From positions 248,001-312,000 of the forward strand of contig JBKJIQ010000009.1 of the NCBI GenBank assembly GCA_046598395.1: a stretch of DNA of 64,000 bases, written 5' to 3'. This DNA comes from JAENVU01 sp046598395 (GTDB lineage: Bacteria; Actinomycetota; Acidimicrobiia; IMCC26256; JAENVU01). The notes below the pieces were generated by a model that worked only from the letters and a program-made list of their open reading frames with translations, was not told the origin of the DNA and made no database searches. Made by a program: the position numbers and the translations under genes. Numbering within the stretch: position 1 is the first letter of the stretch; every line of letters starts with the position of its first letter. Shown in pieces: positions 34,702 through 43,715 of this stretch.

Positions 34702-34845
34702 TCAGGCCCATGAGCATGCGATGAACTCGCTGCAACCGAGCGTGGCTCGCATCATTCGCTCGGCGGCCTCGAGGTCATCGACCACAAACGCCTGTTGAAA
34801 GAGGCCGCTACCGATCTTCGAGAGCAGGTCACCGATGTCGGGCAT
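34702..34845 (-). pseudogene. Truncated VOC-superfamily gene, 47 codons
   Basis: From ATG 34845 the frame reads MPDIGDLLSKIGSGLFQQAF then VVDDLEAAERMMRATLGCSE, the N-terminus of a common actinobacterial VOC (glyoxalase-fold) family, and stops seven residues later. The remaining 100 or more residues are absent; the flanking DNA to 34639 shows no continuation. It is a remnant, facing the YkgJ remnant. Confidence 0.55.
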
Positions 34846-34958
34846 GGACGTATTCTTCCCTACGATCACCGGCCGGACCGAGATCCACCCGCTGGGTCAG
34901 CCAGCGCCGCCGGACCCCAACGTTGCGGGGCCGCGCGATATGTGGTCAAGTGCCTTCC

Positions 34959-35423
34959 ATGCCTTCGGAGTGGTCGCTCATCGGTCGCGTTGCCCTTGGG
35001 TTTGGCCTGGCTTTCATCGTCGGTTTCGAGCGAGAGCTGCGTGGCTCCCCGGCTGGTGACCGCACCTTCGCATTGGTCGGGGCGGCGGTCACCGCCATCA
35101 CCGCGACGCTCTGGAAGACCTCTCCACAAGCGGTCGCCGGCGCGATCACCGGGATCGGGTTCATCGGCGCCGGCGTGGTGCTCCACGGGGAAAACGTCTT
35201 CGTGCGAGGCATCACGACCGCGGCGGCGATCTTCGCGACCGCGGCCATCGGCACCACCGTGGGCACCGGACACGAGGTGCTCGGCATCGTGACCACCGTC
35301 GCAATCCTCCTGGTGCTCGAACTCCGCAACATTCCTGGACTCCGCCTCCTCGACGCGCGCCGGTACAGCCCAACGTTTCGAGACGACAACGATCCACCCG
35401 AACGTCTCGGACGCGATCGATGA
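34959..35423 (+). CDS. MgtC/SapB-family membrane protein
   Basis: A 154-residue membrane protein with four hydrophobic helices. The N-terminus IGRVALGFGLAFIVGFEREL contains the conserved GxERE region, followed by RTFALVGAAVTAITATLW and AITGIGFIGAGVVLHGENVF, then RGITTAAAIFATAAIGTTVG, all MgtC/SapB hallmarks. Family members affect magnesium homeostasis and acid tolerance, in some cases by acting on the F-ATPase. It ends 13 bases before the SRPBCC gene. Confidence 0.88.
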   Translation: MPSEWSLIGRVALGFGLAFIVGFERELRGSPAGDRTFALVGAAVTAITATLWKTSPQAVAGAITGIGFIGAGVVLHGENVFVRGITTAAAIFATAAIGTTVGTGHEVLGIVTTVAILLVLELRNIPGLRLLDARRYSPTFRDDNDPPERLGRDR

Positions 35424-35436
35424 GCACCACGGGGCC

Positions 35437-35904
35437 GTGATCGGGGTGGTCGCTCCATTCCGATTCGATCGAACCTGGAATTTCGACGTGTCGCCCACCG
35501 ATCTCTGGGCGGTGCTCACCCGTACCGACGACTACCCGGCCTGGTGGTCATGGCTCCGCGAGTTCGAGTCCGTCGGTCTCGAAGCGGGAACGGTGGCGCG
35601 TTGCACGATTCAGTCTCCACTCCCCTATTCGCTGCGCTGCCTTATCCGGATCGACACCATGGACGCCCCCCACCTGATCGCGACCACGGTGAGCGGTGAT
35701 CTCCGCGGCCCAGCGCGTCTCGAAATCCGACCGGCCGGAACCGGCGCGTCCGCCCGGCTCGCATGGTCCGTAACCCTCGGAAACCCAGTTCTCGCCCACA
35801 CTGCGCGAATCGCGCGCCCGGCGATGGCATGGGCTCATGATCGGATCGTTGCCGTCGGGGTCGATCAGTTTCGCCGTCGCGCGCTCACCGAGTGGCCGCC
35901 GTAG
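35437..35904 (+). CDS. SRPBCC (polyketide cyclase/START-like) protein
   Basis: A 155-residue protein of the SRPBCC fold: FRFDRTWNFDVSPTDLWAVL and DDYPAWWSWLREFESVGLEA are the family's N-terminal strand-helix pattern, and the last helix is IARPAMAWAHDRIVAVGVDQ. These proteins hold hydrophobic ligands in a deep pocket; the ligand is unknown. The start is GTG 35437. The 282 bases downstream to 36187 contain no recognisable gene. Confidence 0.85.
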   Translation: MIGVVAPFRFDRTWNFDVSPTDLWAVLTRTDDYPAWWSWLREFESVGLEAGTVARCTIQSPLPYSLRCLIRIDTMDAPHLIATTVSGDLRGPARLEIRPAGTGASARLAWSVTLGNPVLAHTARIARPAMAWAHDRIVAVGVDQFRRRALTEWPP

Positions 35905-36186
35905 CTGTCGGTGTCAACGACTCGACAACGGCAACGGACAGGGCGGAACTCGGGACTTCGGACCCTGGCTCCCCTGCTTCCATCAATCGACGATGCACCC
36001 AGGAGGGCGCGTCGGTGGAACCCGAGAGCGCCCGGTGCGACGGCGAGCGGAGGACGCCCTTCACGGTTGCGTTTCCGAGGGACATGGTTCGAACCTAGGA
36101 CAGCGACTCACGGCCTCGACAGAGGCCCTCGCCCTTGTTGATCGATCCGTAACGACCCCGCCCGCGCCGGGGTAAGGCCGCGCCGT

Positions 36187-37034
36187 CTAACGCGCGTCTG
36201 ACCGCTCCACGAAGTCGACGAGGGCGTCGAGCTGATCCTGCGTCCCGATCGCGATAATCACGTGGCCCTCACGAATCTCGGTATCAGGATCCGGATTGGT
36301 CAGAAATCGGCCGTTCTCATCGCGGTCGGTCGCAAGACAAAGGCTGCCATACGCGCGCCCCCGATGCTTTGCGGGTTCACCACACGATCCGCACCCGCGC
36401 GCCGGAGCTTCTCGACGCTGCCTTGGCTTCGGGCGCGGGCCACGATAAAGAGTTTGGGATTGAGGGCACGGGCGCTGAGGGTGATGAACGAGTTATCCGC
36501 GTCCAGGTGGACGGCCGCCACCAGGGCGCTGGCCCGTTCGATACCCGCCTCCCGCAGCACGGCATCTTCGGTCGCGTCACCGACCTTCGCGGGATGCGAG
36601 ATCCCGTCGAGCACGCTCGGATCGGCTTCCACGATGACCACGTCCCGACCGGCCTCCGCAAGCTCGTCGGCGATCGAGCGCCCAACCCGCCCCCACCCGC
36701 AAATGATGACGTGACCGTGCATCGATGCAATCGAATGTTCCATACGGCGTCTCCCGAGTAGTTCGTTGAGGCGACCTTCGATGAGGGTCTCGATCAGAAC
36801 GCTGAACGCATAGAGCGCGGTCCCGACGCCGACAACGATCAAGGCCATTGTGAAGATCTGACCTGCCGCGGAAAGCGGTTCGACCTCGCGGAATCCGACC
36901 GTGGAGACCGTGGTGACGGTTTGATACACCGCGTCGAGGGCCCCGAAGCCGAGCACCAAGTAACCGACGGTGCCGAATACCAACACCATCACAAAGGCGA
37001 TCGACGCGCCGAGCAACCGGCGCCAGTGGCTCAT
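36187..37034 (-). pseudogene. K+ channel with TrkA-N domain, TrkA-C region broken by a deletion
   Basis: From ATG 37034 a two-helix potassium channel pore (YQTVTTVSTVGFREVEPLSA, filter TVGF) is followed by a TrkA-N/RCK NAD-binding domain (HGHVIICGWGRVGRSIADEL) and normal sequence to GGARMAAFVLRP. It then stops at 36300. In the next frame the DNA continues with DENGRFLTNPDPDTEIREGH and VIIAIGTQDQLDALVDFVER to a stop at 36187, the end of a TrkA-C domain. About 70 residues are missing and the frame is shifted. The 244-residue truncated product (36300-37034) may still be made, lacking its ligand-binding C domain. Confidence 0.75.
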
Positions 37035-37229
37035 CGGCCCGAGACTACGTGACGACCGCCAGGACATCGTTCCGGTGGAACCGTCTGGAGATCGTTCCGT
37101 TTATGAGGTCGGATTTCCGTCGGGACATCGTTCCGGAGTGTGCCGGCTCGGTCAGGTTGATCGAGTGGGGAGCGGGTCGTGTCCGAAGAGGAACCGCGTC
37201 AAGGGGCAATCCGGCGGCGGCCGAATCCA

Positions 37230-37661
37230 TCAACCGGTGTTCAGGTGACGGACCACGACCACCGGACACGGCGCGTGCAGGACGACTTGTTGGCTCACGG
37301 AACCAAGGAGCAAACCCTTGAATCCACCTCGTCCCCGCGATCCCACCACGACAAGATCCGCGTCCGAGCAACTCTCCAACACCACCTGGGCGCCGCCGCC
37401 ATCGGCCACCCGCGACTCCACGTCGATCCCCTCGAACTCGCTTCCCATCGCCGTCATCGCGGCGTCGAGTGTGTGCTGAGCCGCACTCTCGAAGACGGCC
37501 GGGTCGGGCCATCCCATCCCCGGACCGACCTGAGTGACCGGCAGCGTCCAACCACACACGACTCGCAAGGGAACTGCACGCATCCGTGCCTCACCCGCCG
37601 CAAACTGCAACGCGTCCATCGACGCGTCCGAACCATCGATGCCGACAACGACGACTCCCAT
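37230..37661 (-). CDS. Universal stress protein (UspA family)
   Basis: A 143-residue single-domain Usp. MGVVVVGIDGSDASMDALQF at the N-terminus and the ATP-binding motif VVGSRGRGGFKGLLLGSVSQ (G-2x-G-9x-GS) at about 107-126 are complete, so it is probably the ATP-binding class. It ends CPVVVVRHLNTG. The start ATG 37661 has GGGAGA eight bases upstream. Usp proteins of actinomycetes are often induced by hypoxia or starvation; no specific operator was seen. Confidence 0.93.
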   Translation of the reverse strand: MGVVVVGIDGSDASMDALQFAAGEARMRAVPLRVVCGWTLPVTQVGPGMGWPDPAVFESAAQHTLDAAMTAMGSEFEGIDVESRVADGGGAQVVLESCSDADLVVVGSRGRGGFKGLLLGSVSQQVVLHAPCPVVVVRHLNTG

Positions 37662-37847
37662 GTGATCTCCCTCTCGCCCTGCGACCACGCCCGACTGAGC
37701 GAGGTCCAGTACCACTCTCGCGGACACGCACCGAGATGCCTAGGGACTGAAGACCCTCGGTGCGCATTTCGAGTTTTCGCACCCTCTCGGAACACCGACG
37801 TGCGCCGTCCTGAGTCACCGACCGGCTCCGCGGTGGGAAACCCGGCC

Positions 37848-39305
37848 TCAAAGCCGAGCGAGCGCGGTGGCCACCGACTGTTCACGGGTCCGCGACGTGT
37901 CGATCATGACTGCGGTCGGCCAATCGTCGGCAGCCTCCGCCATCCGCGCCGCGATCGCGGCGGTCGCGTCCGAAGCATCAGCGTCGGACGCGGCACGAAC
38001 GACGAGCCGTTGCCGCGTCGTGTCCGTGGGAGCGTCGCATCGCAGTTCGACAAGGTCGGCAGCCGTGTCAGCAGCAATCGCCCGAGCGGCCTCGCGCCAC
38101 TCATCGGAGTTCCATGAAGCGTCCAGAATCACGGGCTCGCCGAGTTGGAGCATCGTCCGAGCGCGCCCGAGCAGAGCCTCGTAGGTGGCGGCGGTGGACC
38201 GTGCGTCGTAGAGGCCTGCTCCGAAGGCGTCATCTCGTCGGATCGTGTGCCCGATTCCCTTCAGGTCCTTGCGAATCTCATCGGAACGCAGCACGCTCCA
38301 GCCGAGCCGGTCGGCGAGGTCGACCGCCAGGGTCGACTTCCCAGTTCCCGGAAGCCCCCCCACGAGCGCGAGCACCACCCGACCGAGCCGTAAGTGATCG
38401 TGGGCAAGTTCAAGAAGTTGTGCTGCCTCCGCGCCGGCCGAAACGTCGCCCTGCGCAGACCGCAGACATGCAACTTTGGCACGAACATGGGCACGGTACG
38501 CGATGTAGTGAGCAGCAAGCGTCGCTGGGTACGTCTCACCCGAGAACTCCCGATACCAGCCGAGGAAACGCACGCCGGATTCGGGCGCGCCACTCCGCTC
38601 GAGATCCATTGCGAGGAACGCGACATCGGCCAGGACATCGCCGTAACGGAGCTGATCGTCGAACTCGATGCAGTCAAGGATGCGTGGGCCATCATCGAGG
38701 CAGAAGATGTCGTCGGCGAGCAGGTCCCCGTGACCATCGCGCACCTTCCCTTCCTCGATCCGAGTGCCGAACAGACGGGCCCGGCCATCGAGGTACCGGT
38801 GCGCGAGCGCGGCGACCCGGGCCGAGACATCGACGTCGAGCACCGTCCCGACGAAGGGTTGCATCGTGGCGAGGTTCGACTCCCAATGAGCGCGCACGAC
38901 TTCAATCGTGCCCGCTTGCGCGATCAACGGCGAGGTCTCGGCCTTCGCGTGGAAGGACGCGATCACCCGCGCGACTTCTCTGAGGCAGTCGTCCGAGCGA
39001 CCCTGCTGGCGGACGAGCGTCGATAACCGTCGCTCGTCAGGCATTCGGCGCATCACGACCATGGAGTCACACGGCACACCGTCAGTGCCGATGACTTCGA
39101 CGACGCCGAGGTACACGTCCGGCGCGAGTCGACGATTCAACGCAACTTCTCGTTGGCAGAGCCGCGCCCGAGCCGACGGCGTCGAGAGGTCGATGAAGTC
39201 GAGCGTCACCGGCTTCTTGAGCTTGTAGACGCGGTCGCCGACGAAGAAGACCGTCGAAATATGGGTCTCCCGGACCGCCGCGGGGAACCCACCGGTGCCG
39301 TTCAT
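37848..39305 (-). CDS. Two-domain kinase: APH-like domain plus P-loop kinase domain
   Basis: A 485-residue protein. The N-terminal part (about 1-300) is an aminoglycoside-phosphotransferase-like fold: ETHISTVFFVGDRVYKLKKP, later GHGDLLADDIFCLDDGPRIL with the catalytic HGD and metal-binding D. The C-terminal part (about 310-485) is an AAA-type P-loop kinase with Walker A GLPGTGKST and DASWNSDEWREAAR. This fusion is widespread in bacteria, and its substrate is not established. ATG 39305 is the natural start. Confidence 0.87.
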   Translation of the reverse strand: MNGTGGFPAAVRETHISTVFFVGDRVYKLKKPVTLDFIDLSTPSARARLCQREVALNRRLAPDVYLGVVEVIGTDGVPCDSMVVMRRMPDERRLSTLVRQQGRSDDCLREVARVIASFHAKAETSPLIAQAGTIEVVRAHWESNLATMQPFVGTVLDVDVSARVAALAHRYLDGRARLFGTRIEEGKVRDGHGDLLADDIFCLDDGPRILDCIEFDDQLRYGDVLADVAFLAMDLERSGAPESGVRFLGWYREFSGETYPATLAAHYIAYRAHVRAKVACLRSAQGDVSAGAEAAQLLELAHDHLRLGRVVLALVGGLPGTGKSTLAVDLADRLGWSVLRSDEIRKDLKGIGHTIRRDDAFGAGLYDARSTAATYEALLGRARTMLQLGEPVILDASWNSDEWREAARAIAADTAADLVELRCDAPTDTTRQRLVVRAASDADASDATAAIAARMAEAADDWPTAVMIDTSRTREQSVATALARL

Positions 39306-39335
39306 ACGCTGCTCCTCACGCTGCGTCGAGGGAAC

Positions 39336-40082
39336 TTACGCGCCCATCTCGCCGAGGATTCCGGGCGGCACGAAGTTGTTTTCCGTCGTGGTGTCGGCCT
39401 CGGTGAGCTCGACCATCCGGTTCACGACCTCAACCGGATCCATCTGGCCCTTCGTCACGAAGTCACGCATCATTTCGAACATCGGCGTGGCTGGCGCGTT
39501 CAGCGACCCGTCATCGAACCACTCCCACATCGAGTCGGCCATCCGGTCGTTGAACCCCGTGAGGTACGGACCAGGGTTGAGCAGCGTCACATCAATACCT
39601 TGAGGAGCGAGTTCGGCGCGCATGGCCTTCCCCATTGCTTCCAATGCGTGCTTGGTCATCGAATACGGACCGAACGACGGCCCGGACATCACCCCCGCGA
39701 TCGACGACACAATGATGACTCGCCCCGACCCCTTGGCGACCATTCTCCCCAAGACATGCTGGGTCACCGCCAGCGTGCCGAACACATTGACCTCGAAGAG
39801 ATGCCGCACGCGATCGAGTGGCACATCCGCCATCGGTCCTGTCTGGCCCGCGCCGGCGTTGTTGATCAGCACGTCGATGTCCCACTTTGCGGCCTTGGCA
39901 ACGTCGGCGGTGGTGATGTCGAGCTTCTCAACCGTGAGTTGCGGTGCCTCCGCTCGTAACGCGTCGGCGTGGGCATCGGTCTCGGTGGTGGCGATCACGT
40001 GGTGACCGCGAGCGGCCAACGCCAGGCTCGCGCCCTTCCCAAATCCAGAACCGGCGCCGGTAATCATCACGGTCTTCGTCAC
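39336..40082 (-). CDS. Short-chain dehydrogenase/reductase
   Basis: A 248-residue classical SDR. Cofactor motif TGAGSGFG is at 8-15, NNAG at 74-77, and the catalytic set S127 with Y140-x-x-x-K144. An acidic residue after beta-2 (TTETDAHADAL) suggests NAD preference. The start GTG 40082 has GGAGA eight bases upstream. Substrate unknown. It is separated by 14 bases from the membrane protein gene upstream on the same strand and may be transcribed with it. Confidence 0.92.
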   Translation of the reverse strand: MTKTVMITGAGSGFGKGASLALAARGHHVIATTETDAHADALRAEAPQLTVEKLDITTADVAKAAKWDIDVLINNAGAGQTGPMADVPLDRVRHLFEVNVFGTLAVTQHVLGRMVAKGSGRVIIVSSIAGVMSGPSFGPYSMTKHALEAMGKAMRAELAPQGIDVTLLNPGPYLTGFNDRMADSMWEWFDDGSLNAPATPMFEMMRDFVTKGQMDPVEVVNRMVELTEADTTTENNFVPPGILGEMGA

Positions 40083-40096
40083 GATGGAATCTCCGT

Positions 40097-41533
40097 TTAC
40101 GTTCGGGCAGGCCTTCCCCGGCGGAATGGCGTTTCTGGTGTCGCACCGTATCCGACGGATTGGGCACGTTGGCTTGGTCCCGGAGGCTGTGCGCGCGTCG
40201 ATCCAGGTTGGGAACAAATTGCACCGCTGCGCATCACAAGGAACGACATGGCCGTGAGAGTCCACAACGCGAGTTCGGCGAGCAAGAGCACGTGCGGCGC
40301 CGACGTGGTTCGATCGACCGACGATTGCAAATGGACCGACAGTGTGCTGTTCGCGATCACGTACGCGAGGACGAGCGACCCACACATCGACAGCCACACG
40401 AGCCACAATCTCCAGGAGCTACCGAGACCAAGCCGTCTCCGTGCCGAAACCACGGTCAGGGTCCCCAGCACCGCGACGCCCAGTACCAACGCCACCGGCA
40501 GGGCAAGGTAGGGCTCGATGCCGGTAACGGTTGGATCGAATCGTTTCCAGAGTTGGGTATCCCCGGTGAGAAAATCAACGATCGATTCAATTTCGAACTG
40601 ACTCACCGATCCAAAGTGGCGAGCCAGCACGGACCACACAACGAGCAGTGGTGAGAGCAGGAGCGGCGCCGGGTTCCTTCGCAGCACGACCCGATATCGG
40701 TATGCGGCGAGCAGCGCGATCACGATCGCGGTCACCGTTGCGTCGTTTTTGGTCAGCACGCTGGCGAGCACGAGCACGACACCCACGGCACCGTTCGTAC
40801 TCCCCACCGGAGCGATGAGGAGATACACCGTCGCCCCCACGGCGGTCAGCCCCCACAGGAGGTCTTGATACCCGTCGGTGCCGTACTGCTTTGAGATTCC
40901 GAAGGCAGCAATCACGAATGCCATCCCGAGGACGGCCGGCATCGGACCAAGCCGTGCCCGGCGGAAGAGGCGCGGGAATGCGAGCGCAGTCACGACGGCC
41001 GCCGACCCATTCAACAATCCCACGATGAGCTGACCGCTCCGATCATCGATGCCGGCTCCGAGCCGCCAGAACACTGCGATCGTGGCCGCCGCGAACGGCG
41101 GATAGTCGCGGTTGAACGGGTACGCATCGTTACCGATCGCGTGTTGGGTGAACCTCCCGCCCTCCGTCAGCCACCGCGCCAATCGGAACCAGGTCGCCCG
41201 CGTATCCCAATCAACGGCAGGCCGAATGAGTGGGATCAGCATGAGTGCGGCCGCCGCGCAAATCGCGAGCGTCGACAGGAGGGATAAGTCGGATGAGACC
41301 GGATATCGCTTTCGACACGACCACAACGTCAGACCATTCATCACCACGATGACCGGCACAACGCAGACGAGGAGACCCACGCCGGTCGCAACCTCGATGA
41401 TCGCGCCCACCGCGCACGCGAGTGCAGTCACCAGTGGTGCGAGGGGAACCGCGAACGGCCAAGAACGCGTGATGACGCGCGCGAGCAAGAGACCGGGCAC
41501 CGTGAGGAGCACCGCCAACGCAACGACGGTCAC
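40097..41533 (-). CDS. Polytopic membrane protein, GT-C glycosyltransferase-like
   Basis: A 478-residue protein with at least ten hydrophobic helices. After the second helix pair, RPAVDWDTRATWFRLARWLT is a loop with an Asp pair such as polyprenyl-phosphate-sugar-dependent (GT-C, family 39-like) glycosyltransferases carry, and YPFNRDYPPFAAATIAVFWR resembles their second conserved loop. The C-terminal 40 residues are Pro/Arg-rich and look unstructured. It overlaps the following-strand partner at 41530 by four bases. Role inferred: transfer of a sugar to an exported glycan or protein. Confidence 0.7.
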   Translation of the reverse strand: MTVVALAVLLTVPGLLLARVITRSWPFAVPLAPLVTALACAVGAIIEVATGVGLLVCVVPVIVVMNGLTLWSCRKRYPVSSDLSLLSTLAICAAAALMLIPLIRPAVDWDTRATWFRLARWLTEGGRFTQHAIGNDAYPFNRDYPPFAAATIAVFWRLGAGIDDRSGQLIVGLLNGSAAVVTALAFPRLFRRARLGPMPAVLGMAFVIAAFGISKQYGTDGYQDLLWGLTAVGATVYLLIAPVGSTNGAVGVVLVLASVLTKNDATVTAIVIALLAAYRYRVVLRRNPAPLLLSPLLVVWSVLARHFGSVSQFEIESIVDFLTGDTQLWKRFDPTVTGIEPYLALPVALVLGVAVLGTLTVVSARRRLGLGSSWRLWLVWLSMCGSLVLAYVIANSTLSVHLQSSVDRTTSAPHVLLLAELALWTLTAMSFLVMRSGAICSQPGSTRAQPPGPSQRAQSVGYGATPETPFRRGRPART

Positions 41534-42051
41534 CGCCGCGGCTCAACTACGAGCGTGATTTGCGCGCCGATCGGAAAATCCGGAGGGTTCGGGCTCGGCG
41601 CGAGGGCCTTGCCGCATCGCTGAGACGCCGGTGTGGAGCTCGTCACGTCGGCCACCGACAGCACGTAGTCAGCGTTCGCGGGTCGAGCAACGATGCGCAG
41701 TCTTGGGGTGGCGAACGATGCCAGGCCCTGCGTCCAGTACTGCTGCACCGGATCGAGGTACACCCGCGCACCCGCCGGCACCCGCCGGTCGAGGGAATCT
41801 TGGATGCACCGGTCCCATTGGTAGAACCACGAAGCACGAGACCGTTCGGGACTTGCCACGAGTCGGTGGATCGACTGCAACCCGCTTCCCGTGCGGAGTG
41901 CGAAGAAGCCCAGTCCGGCGGCGATGATCACGACCGCCGAGAACCCGGTGACCACCTTCTTCGTCCGTGGATGCCGTGGCCGATGATCGCTCGCCGATAC
42001 ATCGACTTCGGCAGGAGACCGTGGTTCGGCGTCACTGGGGGGCATCTCCAT
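41530..42051 (-). CDS. Membrane-anchored hypothetical protein, 173 aa
   Basis: A type II membrane protein: about 30 hydrophilic residues, then TKKVVTGFSAVVIIAAGLGF as the anchor, and an exported domain with two Cys (RCIQDSLDRRVPAGARVYLD and SQRCGKALAPSPNPPDFPIG) that may pair. It precedes and overlaps the GT-C-like gene by four bases, so the two likely act together. Domain not recognised; it could be a specificity or assembly partner of the glycosyltransferase. Confidence 0.75.
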   Translation of the reverse strand: MEMPPSDAEPRSPAEVDVSASDHRPRHPRTKKVVTGFSAVVIIAAGLGFFALRTGSGLQSIHRLVASPERSRASWFYQWDRCIQDSLDRRVPAGARVYLDPVQQYWTQGLASFATPRLRIVARPANADYVLSVADVTSSTPASQRCGKALAPSPNPPDFPIGAQITLVVEPRR

Positions 42052-42265
42052 GCAGCGGCGACGCTACAGCCACATCCTCGCTCAGCGGAGGAGGCTCGCT
42101 ACCCGTTACGGCGATTCGGACAAGATCCCCTCCGACGCCGACGCGCGGTGTGAGGAGTTCAACGGATACGGCGGCCCCCGCCGGGTCGGGACCTCGGCCT
42201 CTGTTGACCCGCGCTGATCATCCGTATGGTAGAGCTGAGCACTGTCGACACCTGGAGGTACGACC

Positions 42266-42535
42266 ATGATCAGGTCCACCGCAATTATTGGAATCGTCGC
42301 CGAGTGGCGTGACGGTCATATGTGGGGTGGCGGAGATGGAGCGTGGGTGTTCATGACCGTGATGATGCTTTTCGCGGTCGCGGTCATCGGACTCGTGGTC
42401 TGGTTGATCGCGCGCGGCGGCGAGCACCGCCCGCGTTCGGGGTTGGAGAACGCTCGGGCGATCCTCGCCGAGCGACTCGCCCGCGGTGACATCACCCCCG
42501 AGGAGTACCGCGAGCGTCTGCAACACCTGCAGTAG
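42266..42535 (+). CDS. Small membrane protein with SHOCT domain
   Basis: An 89-residue protein with a good ribosome site (GGAGG). Hydrophobic FMTVMMLFAVAVIGLVVWLI is a single helix, and the end ILAERLARGDITPEEYRERL is the SHOCT oligomerisation domain. Such proteins are common near membrane and stress genes; the function is unknown. The 214 bases upstream separate it from the divergent gene at 42051 and hold no gene. Confidence 0.88.
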   Translation: MIRSTAIIGIVAEWRDGHMWGGGDGAWVFMTVMMLFAVAVIGLVVWLIARGGEHRPRSGLENARAILAERLARGDITPEEYRERLQHLQ

Positions 42536-42629
42536 CCACGACGCGTGCTGCCGCGCCATGATGAGGCGAGGATGATCACCTGCTTGCGAAGACGTCGACA
42601 TTCGGGACTTCGCGTTGGCCGATGAACGC

Positions 42630-43646
42630 ATGAGCGGTTTCACCGGTCCCGAAGCGGCGCGCTCGTCCCCATCGTTGTGGGAGTCCGAATCGACCCGGCG
42701 AGCGGCCCTCGACGCGCTGCTCGCTAACAATCCTCAGCATCGATTCGCCGCCGGCGAGCAGATCATGATCCAAGGCGAGGCCGCCGGCTGGTTTGCCTAC
42801 ATCACCGCCGGAACCGCCGATGTCTCCCGCAACTCCCCCACCGGCCTGGTTCATATCGGGGTCGCCGGCCCCGGTTCGATCGTCGGCGAGTTGGCCCTGA
42901 TTACCGGTGCTCCCCGAAGCGCGACGGTCACCGCGACGACGGACGTCGTGATCGCGATCGGCGATGCCACCGACCTCCATCGCCTGTTGACCGATCACGA
43001 CATTGCCGAGGCGATCGCTCGTGTCGTCGCGGATCGCCTGGCCCGGCTCGCCGAGCCGGTTGGGCTCACGCTCGCCGACGGACTCGCGATCCACCTGCGA
43101 CCAGGATTGTCTTCCGACGGCTCCGAACTGGCCGCCGGACTCGCCGCGATGTCGCGCGAGTCGCTGCGACGCCGGTTCTTCTCCGCAGGAATGCCGCCTG
43201 AATCCGTGGTCAGTTACCTCCTCGACGTGAACTACATCGACCATTTCGCGTGGGTCGCGATCGATGCCGACGATCCCGAGTTGCCCACGATCGGGTCGGC
43301 CCGGTTCATCCGTTCGCGATCGGACCACTCCGAAGCCGATATCGGAGTCGGTCTGATCGACCGCATGCAGGGTCGCGGGATCGGAACCCTCCTCATGGAA
43401 GCGCTCGGTGTCGCGGCCGCGACCGCGGGGATCGAGCACTTCACGGCCGACGTGCTCCGCGAAAACCGAGCGATGCGCCAACTCCTCCACCGACCCAGCA
43501 CGAAATGGGAGGGAAGCGAGCCGGGCGTTGTGCATGCCATCACAGAAGTCCACGAGTTCGGCGGAACACTCGACCCTGAAGTCCGAGACCGCCTGGCGGC
43601 AGTGGCCTCATCGATCATCTGGCACTCCGCCGCCGTCCTGCTCTAG
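42630..43646 (+). CDS. Cyclic-nucleotide-binding/GNAT protein lysine acetyltransferase (Rv0998/Pat-like)
   Basis: A 338-residue fusion. Residues about 20-150 are a CNB domain: FAAGEQIMIQGEAAGWFAYI and the phosphate-binding cassette PGSIVGELALITGAPRSATV, with the Glu and Arg that hold cAMP. Residues about 165-325 are a GNAT acetyltransferase with MSRESLRRRFFSAGMP and the acetyl-CoA loop MQGRGIGTLLME. Order, length and the segment LLDVNYIDHFAWVAI match mycobacterial Pat, which acetylates and inactivates acyl-CoA synthetases when cAMP is bound. ATG 42630 is used; a TTG five codons upstream is possible. Confidence 0.9.
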   Translation: MSGFTGPEAARSSPSLWESESTRRAALDALLANNPQHRFAAGEQIMIQGEAAGWFAYITAGTADVSRNSPTGLVHIGVAGPGSIVGELALITGAPRSATVTATTDVVIAIGDATDLHRLLTDHDIAEAIARVVADRLARLAEPVGLTLADGLAIHLRPGLSSDGSELAAGLAAMSRESLRRRFFSAGMPPESVVSYLLDVNYIDHFAWVAIDADDPELPTIGSARFIRSRSDHSEADIGVGLIDRMQGRGIGTLLMEALGVAAATAGIEHFTADVLRENRAMRQLLHRPSTKWEGSEPGVVHAITEVHEFGGTLDPEVRDRLAAVASSIIWHSAAVLL

Positions 43647-43715
43647 CCGGCGAGACACCCGCGTCGTAGCTGAGGTCAAGGACGAGCAACGCGGTCGCGG
43701 CCATAGCATCGAGGG

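Noticed and set aside
36060..36115. GGTTCGAAC string resembling a tRNA T-loop
   Set aside because: The flanking bases do not form a T-stem, acceptor stem or anticodon arm on either strand.
42576..43553. Minus-strand open frame opposite the CNB-GNAT gene
   Set aside because: It is a shadow of a well-supported gene, with low-complexity Gly/Arg content.
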